From Pseudomonas sp. BN102 (GTDB lineage: Bacteria > Pseudomonadota > Gammaproteobacteria > Pseudomonadales > Pseudomonadaceae), in NCBI RefSeq assembly GCF_029871245.1, contig NZ_SSON01000046.1, forward strand, positions 1-52,952: a stretch of DNA of 52,952 nt, given 5' to 3'. Below the pieces are notes generated by a model, which worked only from the letters and a program-made list of their open reading frames with translations, was not told the DNA's origin and did not search any database. Positions 41,504 through 50,746 of this stretch are shown piece by piece (within the stretch, counting starts at the first letter, position 1; each line of letters opens with the position of its first letter). The position numbers were made by a program, and so were the translations under genes.

Positions 41504-42175
41504 TTAATAACTGGTTGCGCTTGTTACTTCGCATCCCGCGGATGTTAAGTTCACTTTGTTTACTTCGTTTAATGAAGAGAAAGTGAAGTAAATTTCCATG
41601 GAGTCTGAGTTTGACGTTGTTGCATACATGCTTACGTTCGTGCTTTCGCTGCTGCTGTCGTTGCGGGCGTATATCAACTGTGTGCCTTCATACTTTATTT
41701 CTACCGTGCATTCTATGTCTGCGCTTATGAAGTCATCGCCTTCGTAGTCGGTTTGCGTAGTAAACTCGACTGTGGCTGTACATCCCCTGTAAGCCGCTTT
41801 ATCGAAATTTTCATCACAATCAATGCTCGTATCATCCACGGAAACACAAACTTGCGAATCAGTCTCATAGTCTGTTGTGCAGTGGTCGCCGGCAGCTGTT
41901 GAGGACTGTACAAGTGCTAGATTTTTTACGCGGACCCAAAGACTCAAGTACGAGCCTGGAGCATGATTTTTTGAATAGAGGACATTTGCCCACTCACCTT
42001 TTACTGCAAGAACAGCAACGATTGAGCCGCTAGGTATTTGAGCTTTGATATTCCCATTTGGGGCGTCCATCGCTGAGGAGGCTTCGATTGTTTTGGCTAT
42101 GGCAGTGGCGGAATTTGCAGAGCAGGGAAGCAACAGCAATAGGAAAGGAAGAATGAGTTTCCTTAGTTGACGCAT
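41504..42175 (-). CDS. Exported protein with SH3-like N-terminal region, unknown function
   Basis: A 223-residue product with a signal peptide (LRKLILPFLLLLLPCSANSA) and a short bacterial SH3-like stretch (IEASSAMDAPNGNIKAQIPSGSIVAVLAVKGEWANVLYSK), then a Ser/Thr/Asp-rich domain with several Cys residues (CTTDYETDSQVCVSVDDTSIDC, GCTATVEF, IECTVEIKY). The start at 42175 follows GGAGAG; an ATG five codons upstream is less likely. Base composition is clearly lower in GC than neighbours, a sign of transfer. It sits between the tRNA and the integrase. Confidence 0.7.
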   Translation of the reverse strand: MRQLRKLILPFLLLLLPCSANSATAIAKTIEASSAMDAPNGNIKAQIPSGSIVAVLAVKGEWANVLYSKNHAPGSYLSLWVRVKNLALVQSSTAAGDHCTTDYETDSQVCVSVDDTSIDCDENFDKAAYRGCTATVEFTTQTDYEGDDFISADIECTVEIKYEGTQLIYARNDSSSESTNVSMYATTSNSDSMEIYFTFSSLNEVNKVNLTSAGCEVTSATSY

Positions 42176-42332
42176 GGTTTGGCTCTCCATTGCATAAGCG
42201 TTTAAACAATTGTCGAGATCGTATCCTACCGTTCATCTCGATGGTGAGATGATATTAATCTCTGTCTGGGCTCATACCGGTCGTTGATTTAGCCTAGCCG
42301 TTGATTTCAGTTCGGGCTGCTAGTCTCTGCGG

Positions 42333-43340
42333 TCAAGTCTGATCCAGGGGATTGAGTCTTACAGCGTCCTGCAGATGATCCGGCGACAGATGCGCATACC
42401 GCATTGTCATGGTCAGCGACGTATGCCCAAGGATCTTCTGCAGGGTCAGAATGTTCCCGCCGTTCATGATGAAGTGAGACGCGAAGGTATGCCTCAGGAT
42501 GTGACTGGCTTGGCCCTGGGGCACGTTGAGCTTCGTTGCGCGTAACACTCGCCGGAAAGTCTCCATGCAATGCGTAAAGTGCCCGTGGCGAGCCAGGTGA
42601 GCCTTCAGTGCTTTCTCTAGTTCGGCATTGATGGGAATGGTGCGAGTGCGTTTTGACTTGGTGTTGGCAAAGGTGACGGTGCTATTACGCACCAGGGCAG
42701 GATCAAGGCCTTCCACCTCGCCCCAGCGTGCGCCTGTTGCCAGACAAACCCGGGCAATTATCGGCGGGTGAGGGGAGCCGTCTCGCGCGTCCAGGGCTTC
42801 CAGCAAAACGGCGATTTCTTCCAGGCTCAGGAACGACAGCGCGCGCTCCTGGAGCTTGATCGGTCGTACTCGCTCCAAGGGATTCCGGTACTCAATTTCG
42901 CCCAGTTGATACAACTCGTTGAATACCGCCTTCAAGTAGCCCAGGCGGTTATTGAGGGTCTTCCCCGCTACGCCTTTCTCTATCTGCTTCCTGCGTAGCT
43001 CGTTGACCTGGTTACCGGTCAGTTCCCGGCCGAGCGGATCTCGAAGTTCCTTGGCAAGCGTCTGCAGGATCTCCTTGCGGCGAACCCCATCCGACAGCGT
43101 ATGGCCGTGCAGGTCGAACCATCGATCAACCAGCTCCGAAAGCCGACGCTTGTCCTTGGGCTTGGGATTCCACTCGGCGTCCTGGACGAGTCGCTGGCGA
43201 ACCAGGGATTCGAAGCGGACGGCTTCTGCTTTGGTCTTGAAGCGTCGCCGAGGCCGAAGGCAATCGGTTGTTCTACCCCTGGGGGCTCTGGATTCATGAG
43301 GGTTGCTGCGCTGATGTGCTGGCGGGGATCGAGCATGCAC
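42333..43340 (-). CDS. Tyrosine recombinase (phage/island integrase), atypical N-terminus
   Basis: A 335-residue tyrosine recombinase with a SAM-like core-binding region (SELVDRWFDLHGHTLSDG..., NRLGYLKAVFNELYQLGEI) and an intact catalytic domain: Arg in TGARWGE, Lys in TKSKRTRTIP, HILRHTF with His and Arg, LGHTSLTMTMRYAHL with His and the nucleophilic Tyr. The first about 32 residues are Pro/Arg-rich and do not look like the usual arm-binding beta sheet; family likeness starts at RRRFKTKAEAVRFE, so an internal deletion, a frameshift or a different true start is possible. It points toward tRNA-Ser, the likely integration site. Confidence 0.85.
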   Translation of the reverse strand: MHARSPPAHQRSNPHESRAPRGRTTDCLRPRRRFKTKAEAVRFESLVRQRLVQDAEWNPKPKDKRRLSELVDRWFDLHGHTLSDGVRRKEILQTLAKELRDPLGRELTGNQVNELRRKQIEKGVAGKTLNNRLGYLKAVFNELYQLGEIEYRNPLERVRPIKLQERALSFLSLEEIAVLLEALDARDGSPHPPIIARVCLATGARWGEVEGLDPALVRNSTVTFANTKSKRTRTIPINAELEKALKAHLARHGHFTHCMETFRRVLRATKLNVPQGQASHILRHTFASHFIMNGGNILTLQKILGHTSLTMTMRYAHLSPDHLQDAVRLNPLDQT

Positions 43341-43455
43341 TGTGAAAGGCTAACGGCCGGAACGTCCTGGATTTCTCTTCTATGCTGAACAGTTGAGCAA
43401 TGAGTCATTCAGGCCAGACGGGGGCTGAGCCTGCACGTGATATGAGGTGACAGCG

Positions 43456-43968
43456 ATGGCAGCAATATCCAGAAGAGTCTTCTTGAAAATGGGAGGCGGA
43501 GTTGCCGCTGGCGTGGTCATCGGGATGCCCGAGGCATCACAAGCCGCAACATCGACCGCCGAAGGGCGGGTCACTCTTCCTTACGAGAAAGCGGCCATCG
43601 CCAAGGCGAAGAGTTTGAAGGTCAATGCTCCCGTTGTATTCGCCTATCCCGATGCTGCTTCCCCCTGTGCTGTGATCAAGATGGGCGCCCCCGTCCCGGG
43701 CGGGGTAGGCCCAGAGCAGGACATTGTCGCCTTCAGCACGCTCTGTACGCACATGGGCTGCCCGGTTGCCTATGACCCCGAGCAACGGCTGTTCAAGTGT
43801 CCCTGCCACTTCAGCATTTTCGACCCGGAGAATGCCGGCCAGATGGTGTCTGGACAGGCCACCGAGAACCTTCCCGGCATCGTGCTCGAATACAACCCCC
43901 AAGATGATTCGGTACGTGCAGTGGCCGTCGAAGGGTTGATCTACGGACGTCAGTCCAACCTCCTGTGA
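43456..43968 (+). CDS. aioB: Arsenite oxidase small (Rieske) subunit
   Basis: AioB carries the [2Fe-2S] Rieske centre that takes electrons from AioA. The 170-residue protein has a Tat signal ([11 protein letters not shown]) and Rieske motifs Cys97-Thr-His99 and Cys115-Pro-Cys-His118; Cys102 and Cys117 could form the disulfide seen in some AioB proteins. Tat export brings the AioA-AioB complex to the periplasm. The start at 43456 follows AGGTGA; the GTG at 43447 is an alternative. It precedes aioA by 13 bp. Confidence 0.95.
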   Translation: MAAISRRVFLKMGGGVAAGVVIGMPEASQAATSTAEGRVTLPYEKAAIAKAKSLKVNAPVVFAYPDAASPCAVIKMGAPVPGGVGPEQDIVAFSTLCTHMGCPVAYDPEQRLFKCPCHFSIFDPENAGQMVSGQATENLPGIVLEYNPQDDSVRAVAVEGLIYGRQSNLL

Positions 43969-43981
43969 CAAGGGGATCAAC

Positions 43982-46465
43982 ATGGCAACCAACAAAGATC
44001 GCGTGGCACTGCCTCCTCCAGATGCCCAGAAGACCAACCTCACCTGCCACTTCTGCATCGTGGGTTGTGGCTATCACGTCTACAAATGGCCAGAGAATCA
44101 GGAAGGTGGAAGGGCGCCCGAGGAAAATGCCCTGGGGCTCGACTTTCGCAAGCAACTGCCACCGCTGGCAGTCGTGATGACCCCGGCGATGCAGAACACC
44201 ATCACCGACAAGGACGGCAAGCGCTACAACATCATGATCGTGCCGGACAAGCAGTGTTCGGTGAACCAGGGGCTGTCATCCACGCGGGGCGGTCAACTGG
44301 CCAAGGTCATGTACAACCCCGAGGGGGTGGGTAAGGAGCGCCTGCGCAGCCCGCGCGTCTATGTGGCAGATCAGTGGGTCGATACCAGCTGGGACGAGGC
44401 ACTGGCGCTGTATGCGGGCGTGACCAAGAAGATTCTCGACAATGATGGCCCTGCCGCGCTCGCCTTCGACTGTTTTGACCACGGTGGAGCCGGAGGGGGG
44501 TTCGAGAACACCTGGGGCACCGGCAAGTTGATGTTCACGGCGCTGAAAACCCCGCTGGTACGAATCCACAACCGCCCAGCCTACAACTCCGAGTGCCACG
44601 CCACGCGCGAGATGGGGATTGGCGAGCTCAACAACAGCTATGAAGACGCCGAGTTGGCCGACGTGATTGTCGCCATCGGCTGCAACTCCTACGAAACCCA
44701 AACCAACTACTTCCTGGCGCACTGGCTACCCAATCTGCAAGGGCAGACGGTCGACAAGCGCAAGCAGCGATTCCCAGGTGAGAGCATCGCCCCGGCGAAG
44801 GTGATCTTTGTGGACCCGCGCCGGACGACCACGATTGCCGTGGCCGAACAGGCGGCGGGCAAGGACAACGTGCTGCACCTGGATATCGAGCCAGGTTCGG
44901 ATATCGCGCTGTTCAACGGCCTGCTGACCTATGTGGTCGAGCAGGAATGGCATGACAAGGACTTCATCTCGGCCCACACCAGGGGCTTCGACCAAGCGCT
45001 GCAAGCCAATCGCTTGTCACTGGAGGACACCAGCCGCATCACGGGTGTGCCCGTCGACAAGCTGAAGCAGGCGGCTGAATGGGCCTACAAGCCGAAGGCA
45101 TCAGGCCACCGGCCCCACACCATGCATGCCTACGAGAAAGGGATTATCTGGGGCAATGACAATTACCTGATCCAGTCCGCCCTGGTCGACCTGGTGCTGG
45201 CGACCCACAACGTCGGGCGGCGAGGGACAGGCGTTGTGCGCATGGGTGGACACCAGGAGGGGTACACGCGTCCGCCCTATCCGGGGGACAGCAAGATCTA
45301 TGTGGATCAGGAGATCATCAAGGGCAAGGGCATGATGTATACGGCCTGGGGCGCGAATCCCTTCCAGACCACGCTCAATGCCGAGGAGCACAGGGCGGTC
45401 ATTCTCCGCCGCGCCAACGCTGTCAGGGAGGCCATGGCCAAGATCCGTGGTGGCTCGACCACCCAGATGGTGGATGCGATCTACGACGCGGTGAAGAACA
45501 AAGGCGGGCTGTTCTTTACCAACATCAACCTGTACCCCACCAAGATGGCAGAGGCGGCGCATTTGATGTTCCCCGCGGCCCATCCGGGCGAGATGAACCT
45601 CACATCCATGAATGGGGAGCGCCGGATGCGCCTCTCGGAAAAATTCATGGATCCTCCGGGCTCAGCCAAGGCCGACTGCCTGATCGCGGCGGACATCGCC
45701 AATACCCTCCACCAGCTGTATACCGCCGAAGGCAAGAAAGACATGGCGGAACGCTTTGCCGGGTTTGACTGGAAAACCGAGGAAGATGCCTTCAATGACG
45801 GCTTCCGGATGGCTGGCCAGGCCGGCGCCGGCCCCATCGACAGTCAGGGTGGCAGCACCGGTAACCTGGCCACCTACGAAAGGCTGCGCGCTATGGGTAA
45901 CAATGGTGTCCAGTTGCCGGTCAAGGAGTACCGGGATGGCAAGCTGATCGGCACCGAGATGCTCTACAGCGATTACAAGTTCGACACGTCTGACGGCAAG
46001 GCTGAGTTCAAGCCGGCACCCTGGCCAGGCTTGCCGAAGCCGGTGGCAGAGCAGAAGGAGAAATACCGGTTCTGGATCAACAACGGGCGCATCAACGAGG
46101 TGTGGCAAACCCTCTATCACGACCAGTACAACGAGTTCGTGCGGCAGCGGGTGCCCATGGCCTACCTGGAAATGAATCCGGACGACGCACAGGCCTTGAG
46201 CATCAAGTCTGGCGACGTGGTCGAGGTACACAACGACTATGGCTCGTCCTATGCCTTGGCCTATCTGGAGCCTGACATCAAGCGGAGCCAGACCTTCATG
46301 CAGTTCGGCCATTACAACGGCGTGATGGGCGACCTGACCACCGCCTGGGTCGACCGGAACGTGGTGCCCTATTACAAGGGGACGTGGGCCGACATTCGTC
46401 GCATCGGCACGGTGGAGGAGTTCAAAGAGACGGTCAGCTTCAAGACGCGACGGTTCCAGGTGTAA
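43982..46465 (+). CDS. aioA: Arsenite oxidase large (molybdopterin) subunit
   Basis: AioA oxidises arsenite to arsenate at a bis-molybdopterin guanine dinucleotide molybdenum centre and has a [3Fe-4S] cluster. The 827-residue protein has the cluster motif CHFCIVGC (Cys22, Cys25, Cys29) with a Ser in QGLSSTRGG where other family members have a fourth Cys, as in known arsenite oxidases. Further molybdopterin-oxidoreductase landmarks include [34 protein letters not shown] and the C-terminal [16 protein letters not shown]. No signal peptide is present; export relies on AioB. AAGGGGA precedes the ATG. Regulators aioXSR and a cytochrome partner are not adjacent. Confidence 0.97.
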   Translation: MATNKDRVALPPPDAQKTNLTCHFCIVGCGYHVYKWPENQEGGRAPEENALGLDFRKQLPPLAVVMTPAMQNTITDKDGKRYNIMIVPDKQCSVNQGLSSTRGGQLAKVMYNPEGVGKERLRSPRVYVADQWVDTSWDEALALYAGVTKKILDNDGPAALAFDCFDHGGAGGGFENTWGTGKLMFTALKTPLVRIHNRPAYNSECHATREMGIGELNNSYEDAELADVIVAIGCNSYETQTNYFLAHWLPNLQGQTVDKRKQRFPGESIAPAKVIFVDPRRTTTIAVAEQAAGKDNVLHLDIEPGSDIALFNGLLTYVVEQEWHDKDFISAHTRGFDQALQANRLSLEDTSRITGVPVDKLKQAAEWAYKPKASGHRPHTMHAYEKGIIWGNDNYLIQSALVDLVLATHNVGRRGTGVVRMGGHQEGYTRPPYPGDSKIYVDQEIIKGKGMMYTAWGANPFQTTLNAEEHRAVILRRANAVREAMAKIRGGSTTQMVDAIYDAVKNKGGLFFTNINLYPTKMAEAAHLMFPAAHPGEMNLTSMNGERRMRLSEKFMDPPGSAKADCLIAADIANTLHQLYTAEGKKDMAERFAGFDWKTEEDAFNDGFRMAGQAGAGPIDSQGGSTGNLATYERLRAMGNNGVQLPVKEYRDGKLIGTEMLYSDYKFDTSDGKAEFKPAPWPGLPKPVAEQKEKYRFWINNGRINEVWQTLYHDQYNEFVRQRVPMAYLEMNPDDAQALSIKSGDVVEVHNDYGSSYALAYLEPDIKRSQTFMQFGHYNGVMGDLTTAWVDRNVVPYYKGTWADIRRIGTVEEFKETVSFKTRRFQV

Positions 46466-46538
46466 AGCCAGGTATTCGGTGAGGGCAGGGTGATGCTTCC
46501 GGGCGTCGCCCTGTGCGCCAACTCCCCATTCGGGTGGA

Positions 46539-46571
46539 GCACTGCCCGCGAGTACAACACGCGAGCAGTGC
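46539..46571. terminator. Hairpin downstream of aioA
   Basis: GCACTGC and GCAGTGC pair, with an inner GCG/CGC and a loop around AGTACAACAC, 74 bp after the aioA stop. There is no strong T-run, so it may be a Rho-linked or processing end. Confidence 0.4.
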
Positions 46572-46603
46572 TGACGCCGACCTTACTGTTTGATGGCCTG
46601 CAG

Positions 46604-46855
46604 CTAGTCCTTCAGGGCTTTCTCGTCAACTGCTTTCACAGTCATACCTTCCGTGCCAGTGCCAACATAGGTGAACTGCTTGGCCGGTTCACCGTTCGCC
46701 TTGAAGTCCATCAGTTCCTGGGAGCCTTCGCGGAACACCCAGAGTCGGCCATCTTCTACCTTGGTCACGAAACCAGGTTTGTCGAACTGGCTGGCAAAGG
46801 TGGCGCCTGCGAGCTGGCCGGTCAGCAGCATCGCGCTCAGGGTCAGTTTTTTCAT
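46604..46855 (-). CDS. Small periplasmic protein of an arsenic island, unknown function
   Basis: An 83-residue product with a signal peptide (MKKLTLSAMLLTGQLAGATFAS) and a mature part of about 60 residues reading DKPGFVTKVEDGRLWVFREGSQEL...PAKQFTYVGTGTEGMTVKAVDE. I know no function for it; I recall similar small proteins near arsenic and copper genes but that needs checking. It is convergent with aioA and divergent from the ars operon, and shares with it a 250-bp region containing ATATTCGG motifs. AGGAA precedes the ATG. Confidence 0.7.
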   Translation of the reverse strand: MKKLTLSAMLLTGQLAGATFASQFDKPGFVTKVEDGRLWVFREGSQELMDFKANGEPAKQFTYVGTGTEGMTVKAVDEKALKD

Positions 46856-47059
46856 CGCAAGGTTCCTGCTGGGGTTGAGGGGCGACAGAACCTAAGACCG
46901 CTGTCATGACAGGTTCATAACGATATTCGGATATGCGAGTTATCGTATGTTTCTCGAGAGGCCGGTGATGCAAAGCGCCTGGCGTGGTGTTTGTCGGCAT
47001 TCCTGTCGCTTGAATGAGCTGGTGCTCCTCACGTTCCGTCCAGCCAGCTTTACCTTACA

Positions 47060-47090
47060 TTCGAAAAAACATATATTCGGAAAACCATAT
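47060..47090 (+). promoter_or_regulatory. Direct-repeat operator candidate before the ars operon
   Basis: Two 15-bp repeats (TTCGAAAAAACATAT at 47060-47074 and TTCGGAAAACCATAT at 47076-47090, 13 of 15 identical, 16 bp apart) lie just before the first arsC. A further ATATTCGG occurs at 46924. Such AT-rich ATTCG-type motifs are typical of ArsR targets; arsR is the second gene of the operon. Confidence 0.4.
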
Positions 47091-47108
47091 CTATCAAAGA
47101 GCATGCCC

Positions 47109-47522
47109 ATGACTTCCAAGCCCCGCGTGCTGTTCGTTTGTGTCGCCAATGCCGCCCGTTCCCAGTTGGCCGAAGCGCTGCTTCGGCATACCGATTCCGC
47201 GCACTTCGAGGCCTTCAGTGCCGGCACCGCGCCAGAGGAGATCGACCCGCGCACCCTTGATGAGCTACAGCACCTGGGCATCAGCAGCGAAGGCTTGCAT
47301 AGCAAGTCCATCGACGAGTTTGCTGGTGAGCGCTTTGACTACGTCATCACCCTCTGTGACAAGTCGGCGCTGGAGTGTCACGCGCTGCCCGGTGCCGGCG
47401 AGGTACTGGCCTGGCACTTCGAAGACCCGGTCACGAGCACCAAGCCCGAAGCATTCCGCCTCGCAGTCCACGAGATCCATGAACGCATCAAGATGTTCGT
47501 TCTGGTGAAAACCAAACGTTGA
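47109..47522 (+). CDS. Arsenate reductase / low-molecular-weight phosphatase-like protein (first copy)
   Basis: A 137-residue LMW-phosphatase-fold protein with the CX5R loop Cys11-VANAA-Arg17 and further Cys83 and Cys90 (LCDKSALEC), a spacing close to the redox Cys pair of thioredoxin-coupled arsenate reductases. It should reduce arsenate to arsenite. I start at 47109 because AAAGAG lies seven bases upstream; the ATG at 47103 and a longer frame from 46947 are less likely. It precedes arsR by seven bases in the ars operon. It differs strongly from the second ArsC at 47931. Confidence 0.85.
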   Translation: MTSKPRVLFVCVANAARSQLAEALLRHTDSAHFEAFSAGTAPEEIDPRTLDELQHLGISSEGLHSKSIDEFAGERFDYVITLCDKSALECHALPGAGEVLAWHFEDPVTSTKPEAFRLAVHEIHERIKMFVLVKTKR

Positions 47523-47529
47523 GAGCGCT

Positions 47530-47886
47530 ATGACCGACCATCTGACCCCGACCACCGTATTCAAATGCCTGGCAGACGAAACCCGAGTTCGTTTGATGCT
47601 GCTCATCACCCGCGAAGAAGAGCTGTGCGTCTGTGAACTCACCTGCGCGCTGGATGAGAGCCAACCGAAGATTTCTCGGCACCTGGCCCAGCTCCGTACC
47701 TGCGGGTTGTTGGCAGATCGTCGCCAGGGCCAGTGGGTGTACTACCGCCTGCATCCCAATCTGCCCGATTGGGTGCACCGCGTGCTGACCACGGTGCTGG
47801 AAGCCAACAGGCATTGGCTGAGTCCTGACTCGAAACGCCTGGAAGGCATGGGCGACCGCCCCGAGCGTGTCGCTGCCTGTTGCTGA
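47530..47886 (+). CDS. arsR: ArsR-family arsenite-responsive repressor
   Basis: A 118-residue ArsR/SmtB-family winged-helix repressor. The arsenite-sensing motif ELCVCEL (Cys33, Cys35) lies in the alpha3 region as in the E. coli R773-type ArsR, with a third Cys at 39, followed by the recognition helix DESQPKISRHLAQLRTCGLL and wing RRQGQWVYYRL. A C-terminal CysCys could also bind metal. It is expected to repress its own operon and release on As(III). It is embedded between the two arsC genes. Confidence 0.95.
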   Translation: MTDHLTPTTVFKCLADETRVRLMLLITREEELCVCELTCALDESQPKISRHLAQLRTCGLLADRRQGQWVYYRLHPNLPDWVHRVLTTVLEANRHWLSPDSKRLEGMGDRPERVAACC

Positions 47887-47930
47887 GGCCGAGCGCCCCA
47901 GTTTCCGCTTTGTCGAAAATGGATAGTCCG

Positions 47931-48401
47931 ATGAAAGTCCTGTTCCTCTGCACCGCCAACAGCTGCCGCAGCATCCTTTCCGAAGCTGTGTTCAACCACC
48001 TGGCGCCTGCTGGCATGAAGGCCTATAGCGCCGGCAGCCAGCCGAAGGGGGCGGTGCATCCCCTGAGCATCCAGACCTTGCAGAAGGCCGGTATCTCCGC
48101 AGCGGGGTTGAGCAGTAAATCCAGCGACGTGCATGAAGCTCTGGCACCGGATCTTGTCATTACCGTCTGCGACAAGGCCGCTGGCGAAGCCTGCCCGGTG
48201 TTCTTCGGCCCAGCGACCAAGGCCCACTGGGGGATAGCCGACCCGTCCGAGTACCAGGGCAGTCCCGAGGAGATCGAAGCGGCCTTCGACGCCACGCTTG
48301 AGCGGATCAAGACCCGCGTCCAGGCCTTCCTGGCGCTTCCCCTGAAGCAGATGAGCAGCGAGCAGCTCAAGGCTGAAATGGCCTTGATCGGCACCCTTTG
48401 A
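47931..48401 (+). CDS. arsC: Arsenate reductase, thioredoxin/LMW-PTP type (second copy)
   Basis: A 156-residue LMW-phosphatase-family arsenate reductase with Cys7-TANSC-Arg13 (CX5R) and the redox Cys80 and Cys88 ([15 protein letters not shown]), and the Pseudomonas-type end [18 protein letters not shown] start at 47931 on the conserved [17 protein letters not shown] 47919 is an alternative. It lies 44 bp after arsR and ten before acr3, so it feeds arsenite directly to the exporter. Confidence 0.93.
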   Translation: MKVLFLCTANSCRSILSEAVFNHLAPAGMKAYSAGSQPKGAVHPLSIQTLQKAGISAAGLSSKSSDVHEALAPDLVITVCDKAAGEACPVFFGPATKAHWGIADPSEYQGSPEEIEAAFDATLERIKTRVQAFLALPLKQMSSEQLKAEMALIGTL

Positions 48402-48411
48402 CAGCAGAGAC

Positions 48412-49479
48412 ATGACCATGCGCAAAAGCCGTCTCGCTTTTCTGGATCGCTACCTGACGGTCTGGATCTTCCTCGCCATGGCACTTGGCGTTGGGCTCGG
48501 CAGCTTGTTCGAGCGCCTTCCGTCGTGGCTGAACAGCTTGTCCGTAGGCTCGACCAATATTCCCATCGCCATCGGCTTGATCGTGATGATGTACCCGCCG
48601 TTGGCCAAGGTGCGCTACGAAGAGCTGCCGCAAGTGTTCAAGGATAGGCGCATCCTCGCCCTGTCCCTGGTGCAGAACTGGTTGATCGGGCCGGTGCTGA
48701 TGTTCGTGCTGGCGGTGGTATTTCTGGCAGACAAGCCCGAGTACATGACCGGCCTTATCCTCATTGGCCTGGCGCGCTGCATTGCCATGGTGCTGGTGTG
48801 GAATCAGATCGCCGGGGGCAATAACCAGTACGTGGCCGGGCTGGTGGCCTTCAACAGCATCTTCCAGATCCTGTTTTTCAGCGTGTATGCCTGGATCTTC
48901 CTGGGGCTGCTGCCGCCGCTGTTCGGTCTCGAAGGCAGCGTGATCCAGACCAGCTTCGTCGACATTGCCGAGTCGGTGCTGATCTACCTGGGCATCCCGT
49001 TCCTCACCGGCTTCCTGACTCGCAAGTTGCTGATCTGTCGGAAAGGCCAGAGCTGGTATCGCGAGCGCTTTATTCCCTGGATCAGTCCGCTGACCCTGGT
49101 GGCGCTGCTGCTGACCATCGTCGCGATGTTCAGCCTGAAAGGGGACATGGTGCTGCAACTGCCGTTGGACGTGCTGCGTATCGCCATCCCGCTGACCATC
49201 TACTTCGTGGTGATGTTCTTCATCAGCTTCTGGATGGGCAAGCTGCTCGAAGCCGATTATCCGCGCACCACCGCGCTGGCCTTTACCGCTGCCAGCAACA
49301 ATTTCGAACTGGCCATCGCAGTGGCCATCGCGACCTTCGGCCTGGCGTCCCCGGTGGCCTTCGCCACTGTGATCGGGCCGCTGGTGGAAGTCCCGGTACT
49401 GATCTCGCTGGTGGGTGTGGCCTGGTGGCTGAAGCGCCGCTGGTTCGATCAGCCGAAGGGCGCGCTTGCTGAGGAGTAG
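48412..49479 (+). CDS. acr3: Arsenite efflux transporter, ACR3 family
   Basis: A 355-residue integral membrane protein with about ten helices of the BART/ACR3 superfamily. The conserved Cys in [17 protein letters not shown] and the GNNQY segment that follow are typical of ACR3, as is [23 protein letters not shown] in the second half. It pumps As(III) out of the cell using the proton motive force. It lies between arsC and arsH; the stop is four bases before arsH. Ten bases separate it from arsC. Confidence 0.96.
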   Translation: MTMRKSRLAFLDRYLTVWIFLAMALGVGLGSLFERLPSWLNSLSVGSTNIPIAIGLIVMMYPPLAKVRYEELPQVFKDRRILALSLVQNWLIGPVLMFVLAVVFLADKPEYMTGLILIGLARCIAMVLVWNQIAGGNNQYVAGLVAFNSIFQILFFSVYAWIFLGLLPPLFGLEGSVIQTSFVDIAESVLIYLGIPFLTGFLTRKLLICRKGQSWYRERFIPWISPLTLVALLLTIVAMFSLKGDMVLQLPLDVLRIAIPLTIYFVVMFFISFWMGKLLEADYPRTTALAFTAASNNFELAIAVAIATFGLASPVAFATVIGPLVEVPVLISLVGVAWWLKRRWFDQPKGALAEE

Positions 49480-49483
49480 ATCC

Positions 49484-50200
49484 ATGACCGACGACCACAT
49501 ACCCAACCTCGATGCCGACCTGGTTGACTTGCCGACCCTGGACAAGCTGAGCAGCACGGTGTCGGCCACTCATAAGCCGCGAATTCTGCTGCTCTACGGA
49601 TCGACCCGCCAGCGCTCCTTCAGCCGCCTGCTGACGGAGGAGGCCGCGCGCCTGCTCCAGCACTTCGGCGCTGAGACGCGCATCTTCGACCCGTCTGGGT
49701 TGCCGTTACCCGATGACGTACCGGACAGCCACCCCAAGGTGCAGGAGTTGCGTGAACTGGTGCTCTGGTCGGAAGGCCAGGTGTGGTGCTCGCCCGAGCG
49801 CCATGGCTCGATGAGCGCGGTGTTCAAGGCGCAGATCGACTGGATTCCGCTGGCCATGGGCGCGGTGCGCCCGACCCAGGGCAAGACCCTGGCGGTGATG
49901 CAGGTTTGCGGCGGCTCGCAATCATTCAACGTGGTCAACCAGCTGCGCGTGCTGGGCCGGTGGATGCGCATGTTCACCATCCCCAACCAGTCCTCGGTGC
50001 CCAAAGCCTACCTGGAGTTCGATGAAGCGGGGAGGATGAAACCGTCCTCTTTCTACGACCGGGTGGTGGACGTCATGGAGGAGCTGGTGAAGTTCACCCT
50101 GTTGCTGCGTGAGCGCTCGGACTACCTGGTCGACCGCTATTCCGAGCGCAAGGAGTCGGCGGAAGAGCTCTCCAAACGCGTCAACCAACGTTCCATCTGA
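49484..50200 (+). CDS. arsH: ArsH, NADPH-dependent FMN oxidoreductase (organoarsenical oxidase)
   Basis: A 238-residue flavodoxin-fold enzyme with the FMN phosphate loop [10 protein letters not shown] and conserved segments [23 protein letters not shown] and [29 protein letters not shown]. ArsH oxidises trivalent methyl- and aromatic arsenicals to less toxic pentavalent ones using NADPH. GAGGAG precedes the ATG at 49484; the six-codon upstream extension overlaps acr3. Confidence 0.96.
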   Translation: MTDDHIPNLDADLVDLPTLDKLSSTVSATHKPRILLLYGSTRQRSFSRLLTEEAARLLQHFGAETRIFDPSGLPLPDDVPDSHPKVQELRELVLWSEGQVWCSPERHGSMSAVFKAQIDWIPLAMGAVRPTQGKTLAVMQVCGGSQSFNVVNQLRVLGRWMRMFTIPNQSSVPKAYLEFDEAGRMKPSSFYDRVVDVMEELVKFTLLLRERSDYLVDRYSERKESAEELSKRVNQRSI

Positions 50201-50218
50201 TCGCAGGATTCACCTTAC

Positions 50219-50719
50219 ATGGCCCACCCCTACGATGTACTCAGCATTCCTGCCCTTCAGGGCAAGCTGATCTTCACGCCTTGCCCAGGCACCAAGGACA
50301 CCTCGCTTGACGAAGCGCTGGTAACGCTTCAACAAGCCGGTGCTTCGGCGGTCATCACCCTGATGCCTCCGATCGAACTCGCCGCCAACGGCGTCGAGGC
50401 CATTGCCCAACATTGCCAGCAATTGGGCCTGGATTGGTTTCACCTGCCGGTTGCCGATGAGCAGGTGCCGCTCGAAGACTTTGCCCAGGCCTGGAGCCAG
50501 TCGAAGCAACAGATCATCAACCTGCTGGAAAGCGGCAAACACCTCGCCATTCACTGCAAGGGCGGCTCGGGCCGTACCGGGCTCATCGCGGCGCGCATCC
50601 TGATCGAGGCCGGTGTGCCTTGGGCAGATGCCATCGCTCAGGTACAAGCCCTGCGCCCCAAGGCCATCCAGCACCCGGCACATGTCAACTGGATCAGCCA
50701 GTTCGACGTAGGCCACTGA
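50219..50719 (+). CDS. CX5R protein phosphatase in arsenic cluster
   Basis: A 166-residue dual-specificity/tyrosine-phosphatase fold protein with the signature HCKGGSGRTG (Cys113, Arg119) and a probable general acid Asp80 in VADEQVP. Its position between arsH and gapdh-arsJ suggests a role with the phospho-arseno-glycerate pathway or in removing a phosphate, but no substrate is known. It is distinct from the two ArsC-like LMW-phosphatase proteins. The gene starts 18 bp after arsH and ends 27 bp before gapdh. Confidence 0.85.
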   Translation: MAHPYDVLSIPALQGKLIFTPCPGTKDTSLDEALVTLQQAGASAVITLMPPIELAANGVEAIAQHCQQLGLDWFHLPVADEQVPLEDFAQAWSQSKQQIINLLESGKHLAIHCKGGSGRTGLIAARILIEAGVPWADAIAQVQALRPKAIQHPAHVNWISQFDVGH

Positions 50720-50746
50720 TTTCAGCCTTCTCCAGAGAATACGAGC

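Noticed and set aside
43320-43334. Possible sigma-54 promoter for aioB (TGGCGGG-N4-GAGC)
   Set aside because: Only the GG and GC and a few other bases match; the TT before GC is missing. Kept as a remark, not as a feature.
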